Shown here: positions 51,663 through 61,960 of the stretch, one piece after another
How positions within the stretch are numbered: position 1 is the stretch's first letter
How the letters are laid out: the number at the start of each line of letters is the position of its first letter
Assembly: GCA_035550595.1 (NCBI GenBank)
Contig: DASZOV010000074.1
Location: 1-64,000, forward strand
Length of the DNA: 64,000 nt
Origin: CALFMR01 sp035550595
Lineage (GTDB): Bacteria; Acidobacteriota; Vicinamibacteria; Vicinamibacterales; SCN-69-37
Direction: 5' to 3'
Translations under genes and position numbers: made by a program
The notes under the pieces: generated by a model
Database searches by the model: none
Seen by the model: only the letters and a program-made list of their open reading frames with translations
Told to the model about the DNA's origin: nothing

Positions 51663-51710
51663 GTGTCGAGCGGGGCGCGGCAGTGTCGCGAGAATACCAA
51701 AAACCGCAGT

Positions 51711-51718
51711 GCTATACT
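51711..51718. promoter_or_regulatory. Overlapping divergent -10 boxes (kinase / membrane protein)
   Basis: Plus-strand TATACT (51713-51718) lies nine bases before GTG 51728; minus-strand TATAGC (51711-51716) could serve the kinase gene starting at 51662. The same mirror layout is seen at 44758-44774 and 54070-54076. Confidence 0.4.
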
Positions 51719-51727
51719 CGCCGGCCC

Positions 51728-52849
51728 GTGTCTCGTGCCGCCGGCCGCGATAGAGGCCCGCTGCCCCTCCTCGCCGCGCTCGAACGCGGCGCCGTCGTCG
51801 TTGCCGTCAACTGGCCCGTCGTCCTCGTCGATCTCGCTATCGAGTCTTTTTATGAGCTCGCGCTCGCCGTACCCATCGTCGGCGGCGCGGTCATGGGCGC
51901 GGCGCTCATGGGCGCCGACGTGGGCGACATGCTTCGCGCCGGCCTGCCCTCGACGGCCGATGTCGTCATTGGATCGCTCGCCGCGGCCCCCGAGGCGCTC
52001 GTGTCATTTCTCGCGGCGGTTGCCGTCGTCGCTTTCGGTGGCGAGGCGCTCATGGCGATCGTCAAGGCCGGTACCCTGCACGTGATCGTCGTCGCCGAGC
52101 GTCGGCTCGCGGCAGGCCGCGGCTGGCGCGGCGGGACCGCGTCACTGGCCGAAAGCTGGGCCTGGAGCCTTCGCCGTGTTCGCGACGGCATCGCGCGTTT
52201 CGGGCGCCGCATGCTTGCGCTGGCTCTTGCGTTGGCCGTTGCCGACTTCGTCGTCGGCGTCGCGTACCTCGCAACGCTCGGCGCCAGCTCGGGGCTCGCC
52301 GCCGATGCGACGTGGACGGCTGCCTGGCCGCTCGCCGTTGTCGCCGCCACGAGTGTCGGCGTCGTGCTCGTGGCCGCGATCAAGCTCACCTACGATCTGC
52401 TGCGCGTCGTCATCCTCACCGACGACTGCGGCGTCGGCGACGCGCGGCGCCGCCTCGCACGGTTCGTCATGGCGGACGCGCGGCAGGTCATCGGCATCTT
52501 CAGCGTGCTGGGATGCGTGACGGTCGTCGCGACGATGCTCTCGGTGCTGGCTGCTGCCGGCCTGGCCGTCGTTGCCTGGATGCCGTTCGCGAGCGTCATC
52601 GTCGTGCCGCTGCAACTGGCCGCGTGGATCGTTCGCGGTCTCATCTTCGAATATTTCGCGCTGAGCGCCGTGTCCGCCTACCAGACGCAATACCGCCGTT
52701 TTTCGGCAGCCGAGGGCACGATCGCCGCCGAGCGATCAACGCGATCAACGCAGCTTGTGCTTGTAGACGACGACGGCGCGATCGACGGGGGAGACGGTGA
52801 GAAGCGCCATCCACCCGCCGTCGGGGGCGACGGCAATCGCCTGGAGTGA
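51728..52849 (+). CDS. Multi-pass membrane protein of unknown family
   Basis: A 373-residue protein with six or so hydrophobic segments (ALAVPIVGGAVMGAALMGA, ALVSFLAAVAVVAFGGEAL, LALALALAVADFVVGVAYLATL, AVVAATSVGVVLVAAIKLTYDLLRVV). I do not recognise it. GTG 51728 (MSRAAGRDRG) is chosen for the -10 box nine bases upstream. The last 35 codons are antisense to the end of the convergent PQQ-propeller gene, and their composition (STRSTQLVLVDDDGAIDG) differs from the rest. Confidence 0.75.
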   Translation: MSRAAGRDRGPLPLLAALERGAVVVAVNWPVVLVDLAIESFYELALAVPIVGGAVMGAALMGADVGDMLRAGLPSTADVVIGSLAAAPEALVSFLAAVAVVAFGGEALMAIVKAGTLHVIVVAERRLAAGRGWRGGTASLAESWAWSLRRVRDGIARFGRRMLALALALAVADFVVGVAYLATLGASSGLAADATWTAAWPLAVVAATSVGVVLVAAIKLTYDLLRVVILTDDCGVGDARRRLARFVMADARQVIGIFSVLGCVTVVATMLSVLAAAGLAVVAWMPFASVIVVPLQLAAWIVRGLIFEYFALSAVSAYQTQYRRFSAAEGTIAAERSTRSTQLVLVDDDGAIDGGDGEKRHPPAVGGDGNRLE

Positions 52850-54064
52850 CGCCGACGGCTGCGGCTGATCGGTGATGGCCGGCTTGGGCGGCGTCGCGGT
52901 GGCCGACGGCTTCTCGGCGCGCGAGAGCGCGAAGACTTCGTCGGTCACGAGCGGCACGAGCATCTCGGTCGGCGCCGTGAGTGCGGGGCCGGCGAGCGCA
53001 CGCCTCGGCAGGATGTCGACGCGTCGCATCGCGCCATTGCCGCGATCGAACAATCGGACGGTGTTGTCGAAAAACACCATGTAGACGAGGCGGTTGTCGA
53101 GCGCGGGCGCGCCGATCGCGGGGACGCGCACGCGATAGCACCAGTCCATCCGGCCGCCGTCCTGCGTATAGGCGCAGGCTGGTCCTTCGCTCGTGCCGAA
53201 ATACACGCGGTCGCCGTTGGCCACGACGCCGGTCGGCGTCATCGCGATCGGCACGCGCCAGTTCACGGCCCCGGTTTCGAGGTTGAGCGCGGCCATCGTG
53301 TGGTCGGCGAGCGCCACGACGACCGAGTTCACGCCATTGGCGAGCGGCACGATGGCGGGCGAACCGACGTCCTGGCGCCAGAGTTGTCTGCCGTCGTCCG
53401 CGCGATACGCGCGCACGTCGGTCGCGGTCGAGACGATGATGCGTCCGTCGACGGCGAGCGGGCCTGCCGCAGGCACGGCGCCAGCGACCGCCGTCGTCCA
53501 CACGACCGTGCCGGTCGAGGCATCGACGGCCGTGAGCGCCTTGTCGCTCGTGGCGAAGACGATGCGGTCGAGCGTGGCGAGTGGGGCGGATGCGGCGACC
53601 GGCGCGGTCCATACCGGCGTGCCGTCCGCAATGGCGAATCCCGCCATCGGATCGTCGCCGCCCGCGACGACGACGCGCATGGGCGTCATCGCGACGTAGC
53701 GCGGTCCGCTGAGCGAGACGGGATGCATCCACGCGAACGAGAACGCCGGCTTGGCGGCTTCGGCCGCGGCCACTTGCGCGGCCGTCGGTAGATGCGCTGT
53801 GAGGCCGACGCTGATCAACGGGAAGCCGGGTGGCGGGGGGAGATGCGCGCGCGTGCCGACATCGAACGGCAATGGCGGCGTCGTCGGCTCTGGCTCAGCC
53901 GTCGACATGCCGGGCGGCGCCGGCAACGTGACGGTTGAGGCGCTCGGTGGCGTCGGTGCGGGAACGGTCTGCCCGTTCGCTTGCGATCGCAGGACGACGG
54001 TGGGTAACACCAGAACGGCCGCGAGAACGAGACCCCCACATATCGTGGTTGCGACACGCGCCAC
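52745..54064 (-). CDS. Secreted PQQ-binding-like beta-propeller protein
   Basis: A 439-residue exported protein: signal peptide (TTICGGLVLAAVLVLPTVVL), a Pro/Thr-rich linker to about residue 75, then a propeller built of repeats such as FAIADGTPVWTAPV, VDASTGTVVWTTAV, YRADDGRQLWRQDV and LNLETGAVNWRVPI. It resembles BamB-like propellers, but the function is unknown. GTG 54064 follows TATTAT by six bases, so the transcript is probably leaderless. It shares that -10 region with divergent guaA. Confidence 0.85.
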   Translation of the reverse strand: MARVATTICGGLVLAAVLVLPTVVLRSQANGQTVPAPTPPSASTVTLPAPPGMSTAEPEPTTPPLPFDVGTRAHLPPPPGFPLISVGLTAHLPTAAQVAAAEAAKPAFSFAWMHPVSLSGPRYVAMTPMRVVVAGGDDPMAGFAIADGTPVWTAPVAASAPLATLDRIVFATSDKALTAVDASTGTVVWTTAVAGAVPAAGPLAVDGRIIVSTATDVRAYRADDGRQLWRQDVGSPAIVPLANGVNSVVVALADHTMAALNLETGAVNWRVPIAMTPTGVVANGDRVYFGTSEGPACAYTQDGGRMDWCYRVRVPAIGAPALDNRLVYMVFFDNTVRLFDRGNGAMRRVDILPRRALAGPALTAPTEMLVPLVTDEVFALSRAEKPSATATPPKPAITDQPQPSASLQAIAVAPDGGWMALLTVSPVDRAVVVYKHKLR

Positions 54065-54069
54065 CCGCT

Positions 54070-54076
54070 TATAATA
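54070..54076. promoter_or_regulatory. Shared symmetric -10 element of guaA and the PQQ-propeller gene
   Basis: Plus-strand TATAAT (54070-54075) and minus-strand TATTAT (54071-54076) overlap, inside the near-palindrome CCGCTTATAATAGCGG. The minus start codon is six bases away; guaA begins about 47 bases downstream. One melted region could serve both genes. Confidence 0.55.
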
Positions 54077-54128
54077 GCGGCGTTCGTGCGGGGCTTCGGC
54101 CTCGTCCTTGCTTCCATCCCATCGCCGC

Positions 54129-55660
<1,532 letters not shown>

Positions 55661-55664
<4 letters not shown>

Positions 55665-58600
55665 TGGCTCAGGACTTCGTCCATCTGCACCTGCACACCG
55701 AGTTCTCGCTGCTCGACGGCGCCTGCCGCATCGGCGAGATGCTCGATCGGGCCGCGGAACTGAAGATGCCCGCGGTGGCGGTGACCGAGCACGGCAACAT
55801 GTTCTCCGCGGTCGCGTTTCACGACGCCGCACGCAAGCGCGGGATCAAGCCGATTCTCGGGTGCGAGGTGTACGTGGCGCCGGGGGCGCGCACCGATCGG
55901 TCCGGCACGCCCGGGGAAACGGCGAACCATCTCGTCCTGCTGTCGGAGACGAGCGAGGGCTTTCACAACCTCATCAAGCTCGTCTCGTCGGGATACACCG
56001 ACGGGTTCTACTACAAGCCGCGCATCGACAAGGATCTGCTCGCCGAGCACGCGAAGGGCCTGATCGGCCTCAGCAGTTGTCTCAAGGGCGAGGTCGCGAC
56101 GCGCATCAGGACGGATCAGCAGCAGAAGGCGATCGAAGCCGCGTCGACCTATCGCGACATCCTCGGCGCGGGCAACTTCTTCCTCGAGATGCAGTACCAG
56201 GGCATCGAGGAGCAGAAGCGCGTGAACACCGGCCTGCTGCCCATCGCCCGCGATCTCGACATGCCGCTCGTCGTCACCAACGACGTCCACTACCTGCGGC
56301 AGACCGATCAGCACCCGCACGACATCCTCCTCTGCATCGGCACGGGCAAGAGCGTCAGCGACGAGAAGCGGCTGAAGTACCACGGCGATCAGTTTTTCCT
56401 GAAGACGCCCGAGGAGATGTGGAACGTCTTCGGCGACTATCCCGAGGCGCTCGCCAACACCGTGCGCATCGCCGAGCGGTGCGACGTCACGATCCCCAAG
56501 GACAAGTCCTATCTCCCGGACTTCGACGTGCCGCCGGGCTTCACGGTGGATTCGTATTTCGAGCACGAAGTCCGGCAGGGCTTTGCGCGGCGCCTCGAAC
56601 GGTTGCACGAACTCGAGAAGATGGGTGAGCTGCGGCGCACCTTCGCGGAATACGAAGAGCGGCTGGCGTACGAGATCGCGCTGATCCAGCGCATGAAGTA
56701 CTCGGGGTACTTCCTGATCGTCTGGGACTTCATCCGCTACGCGCGCGATCACGACATTCCGGTCGGCCCGGGCCGCGGCTCGTCGGCGGGCAGCCTGGTG
56801 GCCTACTGCCTCAAGATCACCGACGTCGATCCGCTGCACTTCGACCTGTACTTCGAACGCTTCCTGAATCCTGAGCGCGTCACGCTGCCGGATATCGACG
56901 TCGACTTCTGCGAACGGCGCCGTGGCGAGGTCATCGAGTACGTCACGCGGAAGTACGGCCGCGAGAACGTCGCGCAGATCATCACCTTCGGGACGATGAA
57001 GGCGAAGGCCGCCGTCCGCGACGTCGGGCGCGTGATGGAGATGCCCATCTCGGAGGTCGATCGCGTCGCCAAGCTCATCCCGAGCGCGCTCGACACGACG
57101 CTCGACTCGGCGCTGGCTGACGTCCCGCAACTGAAGGATCTCGAGAAGAACGACACGCGCGTCAAGGAGCTGCTCACCGTCGCGAAACGCCTCGAAGGCA
57201 TGACGCGTCACGCGTCGGTCCACGCGGCGGGCGTCGTCATCGCGCCTCAGCCGATCACGGAGTTCGCGCCGCTCTACAAGAGCCAGAAGGACGACGGCGA
57301 AATCACCACGCAGTGGCCGATGAAGGAGATCGAGCGCATCGGCCTGCTGAAGATGGACTTCCTCGGTCTCAGCACGCTCACGCTGCTCGACGACGCGGTG
57401 AAGCACATCAAGGAGACGACGGGGGAGACGATCGATCTCGCCGCGTTGCCGCTGGATGACGCGAAGAGCTATCAGATCTTCCAGAACGGCCAGACGCACG
57501 GCGTCTTCCAGTTCGAGAGTTCGGGCATGCGCGACACGCTCCGCAAGGCGAAGCCGCAGTGCCTCGAAGATCTCATCGCGCTCAACGCGCTGTATCGTCC
57601 GGGGCCGCTCCGCGGCGGCGTCGTCGACGACTACATCAACCGCAAGCACGGCCGCGTCGAGATCAAGTACGAGCTGCCGCAGATGGAGCCGCTCGTCAAG
57701 GAGACGTACGGCGTCATCGCCTATCAGGAGCAGGTCATGCGGCTCGCAAGCGAGCTGGCCGGCTTCACGATGGGACAGGCCGACGAGCTGCGCCGCGCGA
57801 TGGGCAAGAAGGACGCGGCCAAGATGCAGGCGCAGCGCGACGGCTTCATCAAGGGCTGTCTCGAACGTGGCATCGCCGAGAAGAAGGCGACGAAAATTTT
57901 CGAGTACATGGAGTACTTCGCGGGCTACGGCTTCCCGAAGGCGCACTCGACGACCTACGCGCTGCTCGCCTACCAGACGGCGTACCTCAAGGCGAACTAC
58001 CCGCGGCACTTCATGGCGGCGCTGCTGACGATCGAGTCGCAGAGCTCCGACAAAGTCGCGCTCTACTTGGCCGAGTGCCGCGACCTGGGCGTGCCGGTGC
58101 TGCCGCCCGACATCAACGCGAGCCGCTGGCAGTTCACCGTCGAGCCCGACGGCGTGCGCTTCGGCCTCGGCGCGGTCAAGGGTGCGGGCGAGAGCGCCGT
58201 GCGGTCGATCCTCGACGCGCGCGAGACGTTCGATGGCCACATCAGCTCGATCTTCGAATTGGCCGAACGCATCGATCTGCGGCTCGTCAACAAGAAGGTG
58301 CTCGAGACGCTCATCAAGGCCGGCGCCTTCGACTCGCTCAATCCCGCCGGCCGCGAGGACTACCGCGCGTGGCGGCCGCGCCTGCTCGCCGGCGTCGATC
58401 GCGTCCTCGACCACGGCAGCCGTCATCAGAAAGACCGCGATCAGGGCCAGTCGCGTCTCTTCGGCGGCGATCTCGATGCCGACACGCGGCCGTCCGACGA
58501 GGCCGCGCTCGCGCCGGTCACGCCCTGGTCGGAAGCCGAGGGGCTCGCGTTCGAGAAGGAATCGCTCGGTCTCTACATGAGCGGCCATCCGCTGCAGCGC

Positions 58601-59173
58601 TATGCGGACGTGCTCGCCGCGGCCGGCATCCGGCGCCTCGCGGAGCTGACGCAGTCGGAAGCCGACTGTTCGCTCGCGGGCATCGTCACCGGTCTCCGGC
58701 CGCTCAAGACGAAGCGCGGCGATCGCATGGCCGTGTGCATGCTCGAAGACGAGGCCGCCAAGGTCGAAGCCGTGATCTTTCCGGAAGCCTTCGCGAAGTA
58801 CGGTCATCTCGTCGTCGACGACGCGATGCTGCTCGCGAAAGGGAAGTACGAGCGCGACGAGGAGACGAGCCGGCTCGTCGTTGCGGAAATCACGCCGCTC
58901 GAAGCCGTGCGCGAACGCACGGTCCGCGAAGTCGAGATTCACCTGCCGGGCAAAGGGCTGGGGCGGGCGGCGATCGAAGAGCTGGCCACGGTGCTCGATC
59001 GCTATCCGGGCAGCCGGCGCGTGTCGGTGCTCGTGGATCTGAACGGCGAAGTGACCGGCAGTTCGCGGCGTGTGCGCGTCCGCGCGGCGACGGCACGACG
59101 GATCAAGCCGAGCGAGCAGCTCGTGCGCGACGTCGAAGCCGTGTGCGGCAAGGGCGCCGTCGTCTTGAAGTAG
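55661..59173 (+). CDS. dnaE: DNA polymerase III alpha subunit
   Basis: A 1170-residue replicative polymerase (DnaE1 type). PHP domain at the start ([23 protein letters not shown]), palm with catalytic [48 protein letters not shown], and the [20 protein letters not shown] helix-hairpin region. The C-terminal OB fold starts near [14 protein letters not shown]. The first PHP His residues are kept. Start ATG 55661 overlaps the guaA stop; ATG 55664 is directly adjacent. Confidence 0.97.
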
Positions 59174-59222
59174 CGGGCCGATCTGCGGCGGCCGGCCGCG
59201 TCGCCGGCGCCATGCGAGGCTT

Positions 59223-60224
59223 ATGGCAGAACTCCTGGATTTCGAGGAACCGATCGCGGTCCTGCAGAAAGAGATCGAAGCGCTGCGGCTGATGCCCTCC
59301 ACGCCCGAGCGGCTCGCCGCGATCCAGCAGCTCGAGGATCGGTCGACGAGCCTGCGCGTCGAGATCTACGCGACGCTCAAGCCGTGGCAGCGCGTGCAGG
59401 TGGCGCGGCATCCGAATCGGCCGTGCATGCTCGACTACGTCGAGCGCCTGTTCCAGGAATTCACCGAGATTCACGGTGACCGCCGCTTCGCCGACGACAC
59501 GGCCATCGTCGCCGGGTTCGGCTTGTACCACGGGCAGCCGGTCGCCATTGTCGGCCATCAGAAGGGGCGCGACACCAAGCAGAAGATCTACCGGAACTTC
59601 GGGTACGCGCGGCCGGAGGGCTATCGCAAGGCGATGCGCGTCATGAAGCTCGCCGAGAAGTTCCACGAGCCCGTCATCGTCTTCATCGACACGCCGGCCG
59701 CGTATCCGGGCATTGAATCCGAGGAGCGCGGCGTGGCCGAAGCCATTGCCGTCAATCTACGCGAGATGGCGCTGCTAGACACGCCGATCGTCGTCGTCGT
59801 GTGTGGTGAGGGTGGCAGCGGCGGCGCGCTCGGACTCGCGGTCGGCGATCGTGTGCTGATGCAGGAGTTCGGCATCTACAGCGTCATTCCGCCCGAGGGC
59901 TGCGCCGCGATCCTGTGGCGCGACGCGCAGCGCAAGGTGGAGGCGGCCGAGGCGTTGAAGATCACGGCGCCCGACTTGCTGGCGCTCGGGCTCATCGACG
60001 AAGTCGTCAAGGAGCCGCCCGGTGGCGCGCACCTCGATTACGACCGGGCCGCGGCGCTCGTCGACGAGGCGGTCACTCGACACCTGGCCGACCTCCAGGC
60101 GATGACGCCCGAGGCGCGGCTCGACGCGCGCTACCGCAAGTTCCGTGACATGGGGCACGCCGGCCAGTCCTTCGTGGACGAGGGCGCGCCCGCTGGTTCG
60201 CGCGCGCCCGGACAGGCGGGCTGA
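59223..60224 (+). CDS. accA: Acetyl-CoA carboxylase carboxyltransferase alpha subunit
   Basis: A 333-residue subunit of the first enzyme of fatty-acid synthesis. Seen: LLDFEEPIAVLQKEIEALRL coiled N-terminus, WQRVQVARHPNRPCMLDYVERLF, KQKIYRNFGYARPEGYRKAMR, FIDTPAAYPGIESEERG and CGEGGSGGALGLAVGDRV. The beta subunit gene is not in the window. Its stop overlaps the recJ ATG (TGATG). Confidence 0.97.
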   Translation: MAELLDFEEPIAVLQKEIEALRLMPSTPERLAAIQQLEDRSTSLRVEIYATLKPWQRVQVARHPNRPCMLDYVERLFQEFTEIHGDRRFADDTAIVAGFGLYHGQPVAIVGHQKGRDTKQKIYRNFGYARPEGYRKAMRVMKLAEKFHEPVIVFIDTPAAYPGIESEERGVAEAIAVNLREMALLDTPIVVVVCGEGGSGGALGLAVGDRVLMQEFGIYSVIPPEGCAAILWRDAQRKVEAAEALKITAPDLLALGLIDEVVKEPPGGAHLDYDRAAALVDEAVTRHLADLQAMTPEARLDARYRKFRDMGHAGQSFVDEGAPAGSRAPGQAG

Positions 60225-61960
60225 TGCGGCGCCGCCTCTGGGAGGACGTGCCCTGTGACGACGCGTCCGCCGGACGGATGGCGGTCGATCTCGGCGTGCC
60301 GCCCGTCATCGCGCGACTCCTGTGTCAGCGCGGCTTCGTCGACGCGGACGCGGCTCGGCGTTTTCTCGCGCCAGATCTCAGTCAACTGCACGATCCGTTT
60401 CAGCTCGCCGGCATGCGCACGGCCATCGATCGGATCATGGGCGCGATCGCCCGCGGCGAGCGCGTCGCCATTCACGGCGACTACGACGTCGATGGCGTGA
60501 CGGCCACCGTCATGCTGCGGCGCGCGATCGAGCTCGCCGGTGGGGACGTCATCCATTTCGTGCCGCACCGGCTCGAGCACGGCTACGGCCTGCAGCCGGC
60601 GACGGTCGAACGCCTGCACGCGGCGGGCGCCCGGCTCATCGTCTCGGTGGACTGCGGGATCCGCGCGGCGGAAGCAGCCGCGAAGGCCGCGGAAATTGGG
60701 GTCGACCTCATCATCACGGACCATCACGAGCCGGGCGAAGCGCTGCCGCCGGCCTTGGCCGTCATCAATCCGAAGCGTGTGGATTGCAAGTATCCGGACA
60801 AACGGCTGGCCGGCGCGGGCGTGGCGCTGAAGGTCGTGCAGGCGCTCTTCGCGACGGCCGGACGCGGCCCCGAGATGCTGCCGCCATTCGTGAAGATTGC
60901 CGCGATCGGCACGCTCGCCGACATCGTGCCGCTCATTGGCGAGAACCGCGTGATTGCGCACTGTGGTCTGCGCGCGCTCTCGGTGGGGCCGCACAGCGCG
61001 GGCATCGAGGCGCTGCTCGCCGAGAGCGGCCTGCTCGGGCGCGAGTTGGACAGCATGCACGTCGGGTTCGTGCTCGCACCGCGCCTGAACGCCGCCGGGC
61101 GGATGCATTCGCCGGATCTGGCGGCCGATCTGCTCCTACTACGCGGACGCGATGACGACGTCCGCGGCCGGGCGCGTGAGTTGGCGCGACAGTTGTCCGA
61201 GCAGAACGCGCGGAGGCAGGAAGAAGAAGCGACGATTCTGGCCGAGGCGCGCAAGGTCATCGAACACGATCCGGACGTCGGCGGTCAGAACGTGCTCGTC
61301 GTGGCCGGCGACGGCTGGCATCGTGGCGTCATCGGCATCGTCGCGTCGAAGCTCGTCGAGGCGTACCACAAGCCGACGATCGTCTTGTCGGTCGAGAACG
61401 GCGTCGCGCAGGGATCGGGACGCAGCATTCCCGGCTTCGATCTGCTCGCCGGACTCGAGTCGTGCGCGGACGTATTCCTGCGGTTCGGCGGACACAAGAT
61501 GGCCGCGGGCATGACGCTCACAGGCGATCGCGTGGACGAGCTGCGACGTCGACTCGCCGCGCGTGCCAACGTGGAGCTCTCGCCCGACGACCTCGTGCCG
61601 CGGCTGCGCATCGACGCGGAGATGGCGCTCGGTGAGATCTCGGGTGACGTCGTGCGCGTCCTGGCGCGGCTCGGACCGTTCGGCATGGCGAACCCGAAGC
61701 CCGTGTTCCGCGCTGCGCCCATCGATCTCGTCGCGCCCCCGCGCAAGTTGAAGGATCGACATCTGTCGCTCGTCGTGAAGCAGGCCGGCCGCTCGTTCCG
61801 CGCGATGGCGTGGCGCGCGGCCGATCGAGAGGCCTATCTCTCGGCGCACCGGTACGGCCTGGAGCTGGCCTATTCGCTCGACGAGACGGAATATCGCGGC
61901 GAGCGGCTGACCGAGCTCACGGTCGCCGACCTGCGCGTGCCCGACGGAGCGCCGGCGTGA
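60224..61960 (+). CDS. recJ: Single-stranded-DNA-specific exonuclease RecJ
   Basis: A 578-residue 5'-3' exonuclease for recombination and repair. DHH motifs: IHGDYDVDGVTATVML, VSVDCGIRA, IITDHHEPGEALP, and the DHHA1 motif FGGHKMAAGMTL. The C-terminal OB fold (DRHLSLVVKQAGRSFRAMAW) is complete. Start overlaps the accA stop by one base; the stop overlaps the GTG of the next gene. Confidence 0.96.
   Translation: MRRRLWEDVPCDDASAGRMAVDLGVPPVIARLLCQRGFVDADAARRFLAPDLSQLHDPFQLAGMRTAIDRIMGAIARGERVAIHGDYDVDGVTATVMLRRAIELAGGDVIHFVPHRLEHGYGLQPATVERLHAAGARLIVSVDCGIRAAEAAAKAAEIGVDLIITDHHEPGEALPPALAVINPKRVDCKYPDKRLAGAGVALKVVQALFATAGRGPEMLPPFVKIAAIGTLADIVPLIGENRVIAHCGLRALSVGPHSAGIEALLAESGLLGRELDSMHVGFVLAPRLNAAGRMHSPDLAADLLLLRGRDDDVRGRARELARQLSEQNARRQEEEATILAEARKVIEHDPDVGGQNVLVVAGDGWHRGVIGIVASKLVEAYHKPTIVLSVENGVAQGSGRSIPGFDLLAGLESCADVFLRFGGHKMAAGMTLTGDRVDELRRRLAARANVELSPDDLVPRLRIDAEMALGEISGDVVRVLARLGPFGMANPKPVFRAAPIDLVAPPRKLKDRHLSLVVKQAGRSFRAMAWRAADREAYLSAHRYGLELAYSLDETEYRGERLTELTVADLRVPDGAPA

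Noticed and set aside
48192..52085. A 1297-codon plus-strand open frame
   Set aside because: It lies opposite the sensor kinase. Its product is rich in Arg, Glu and His with no domain, signal or ribosome binding site, as expected for a shadow frame in high-GC DNA.
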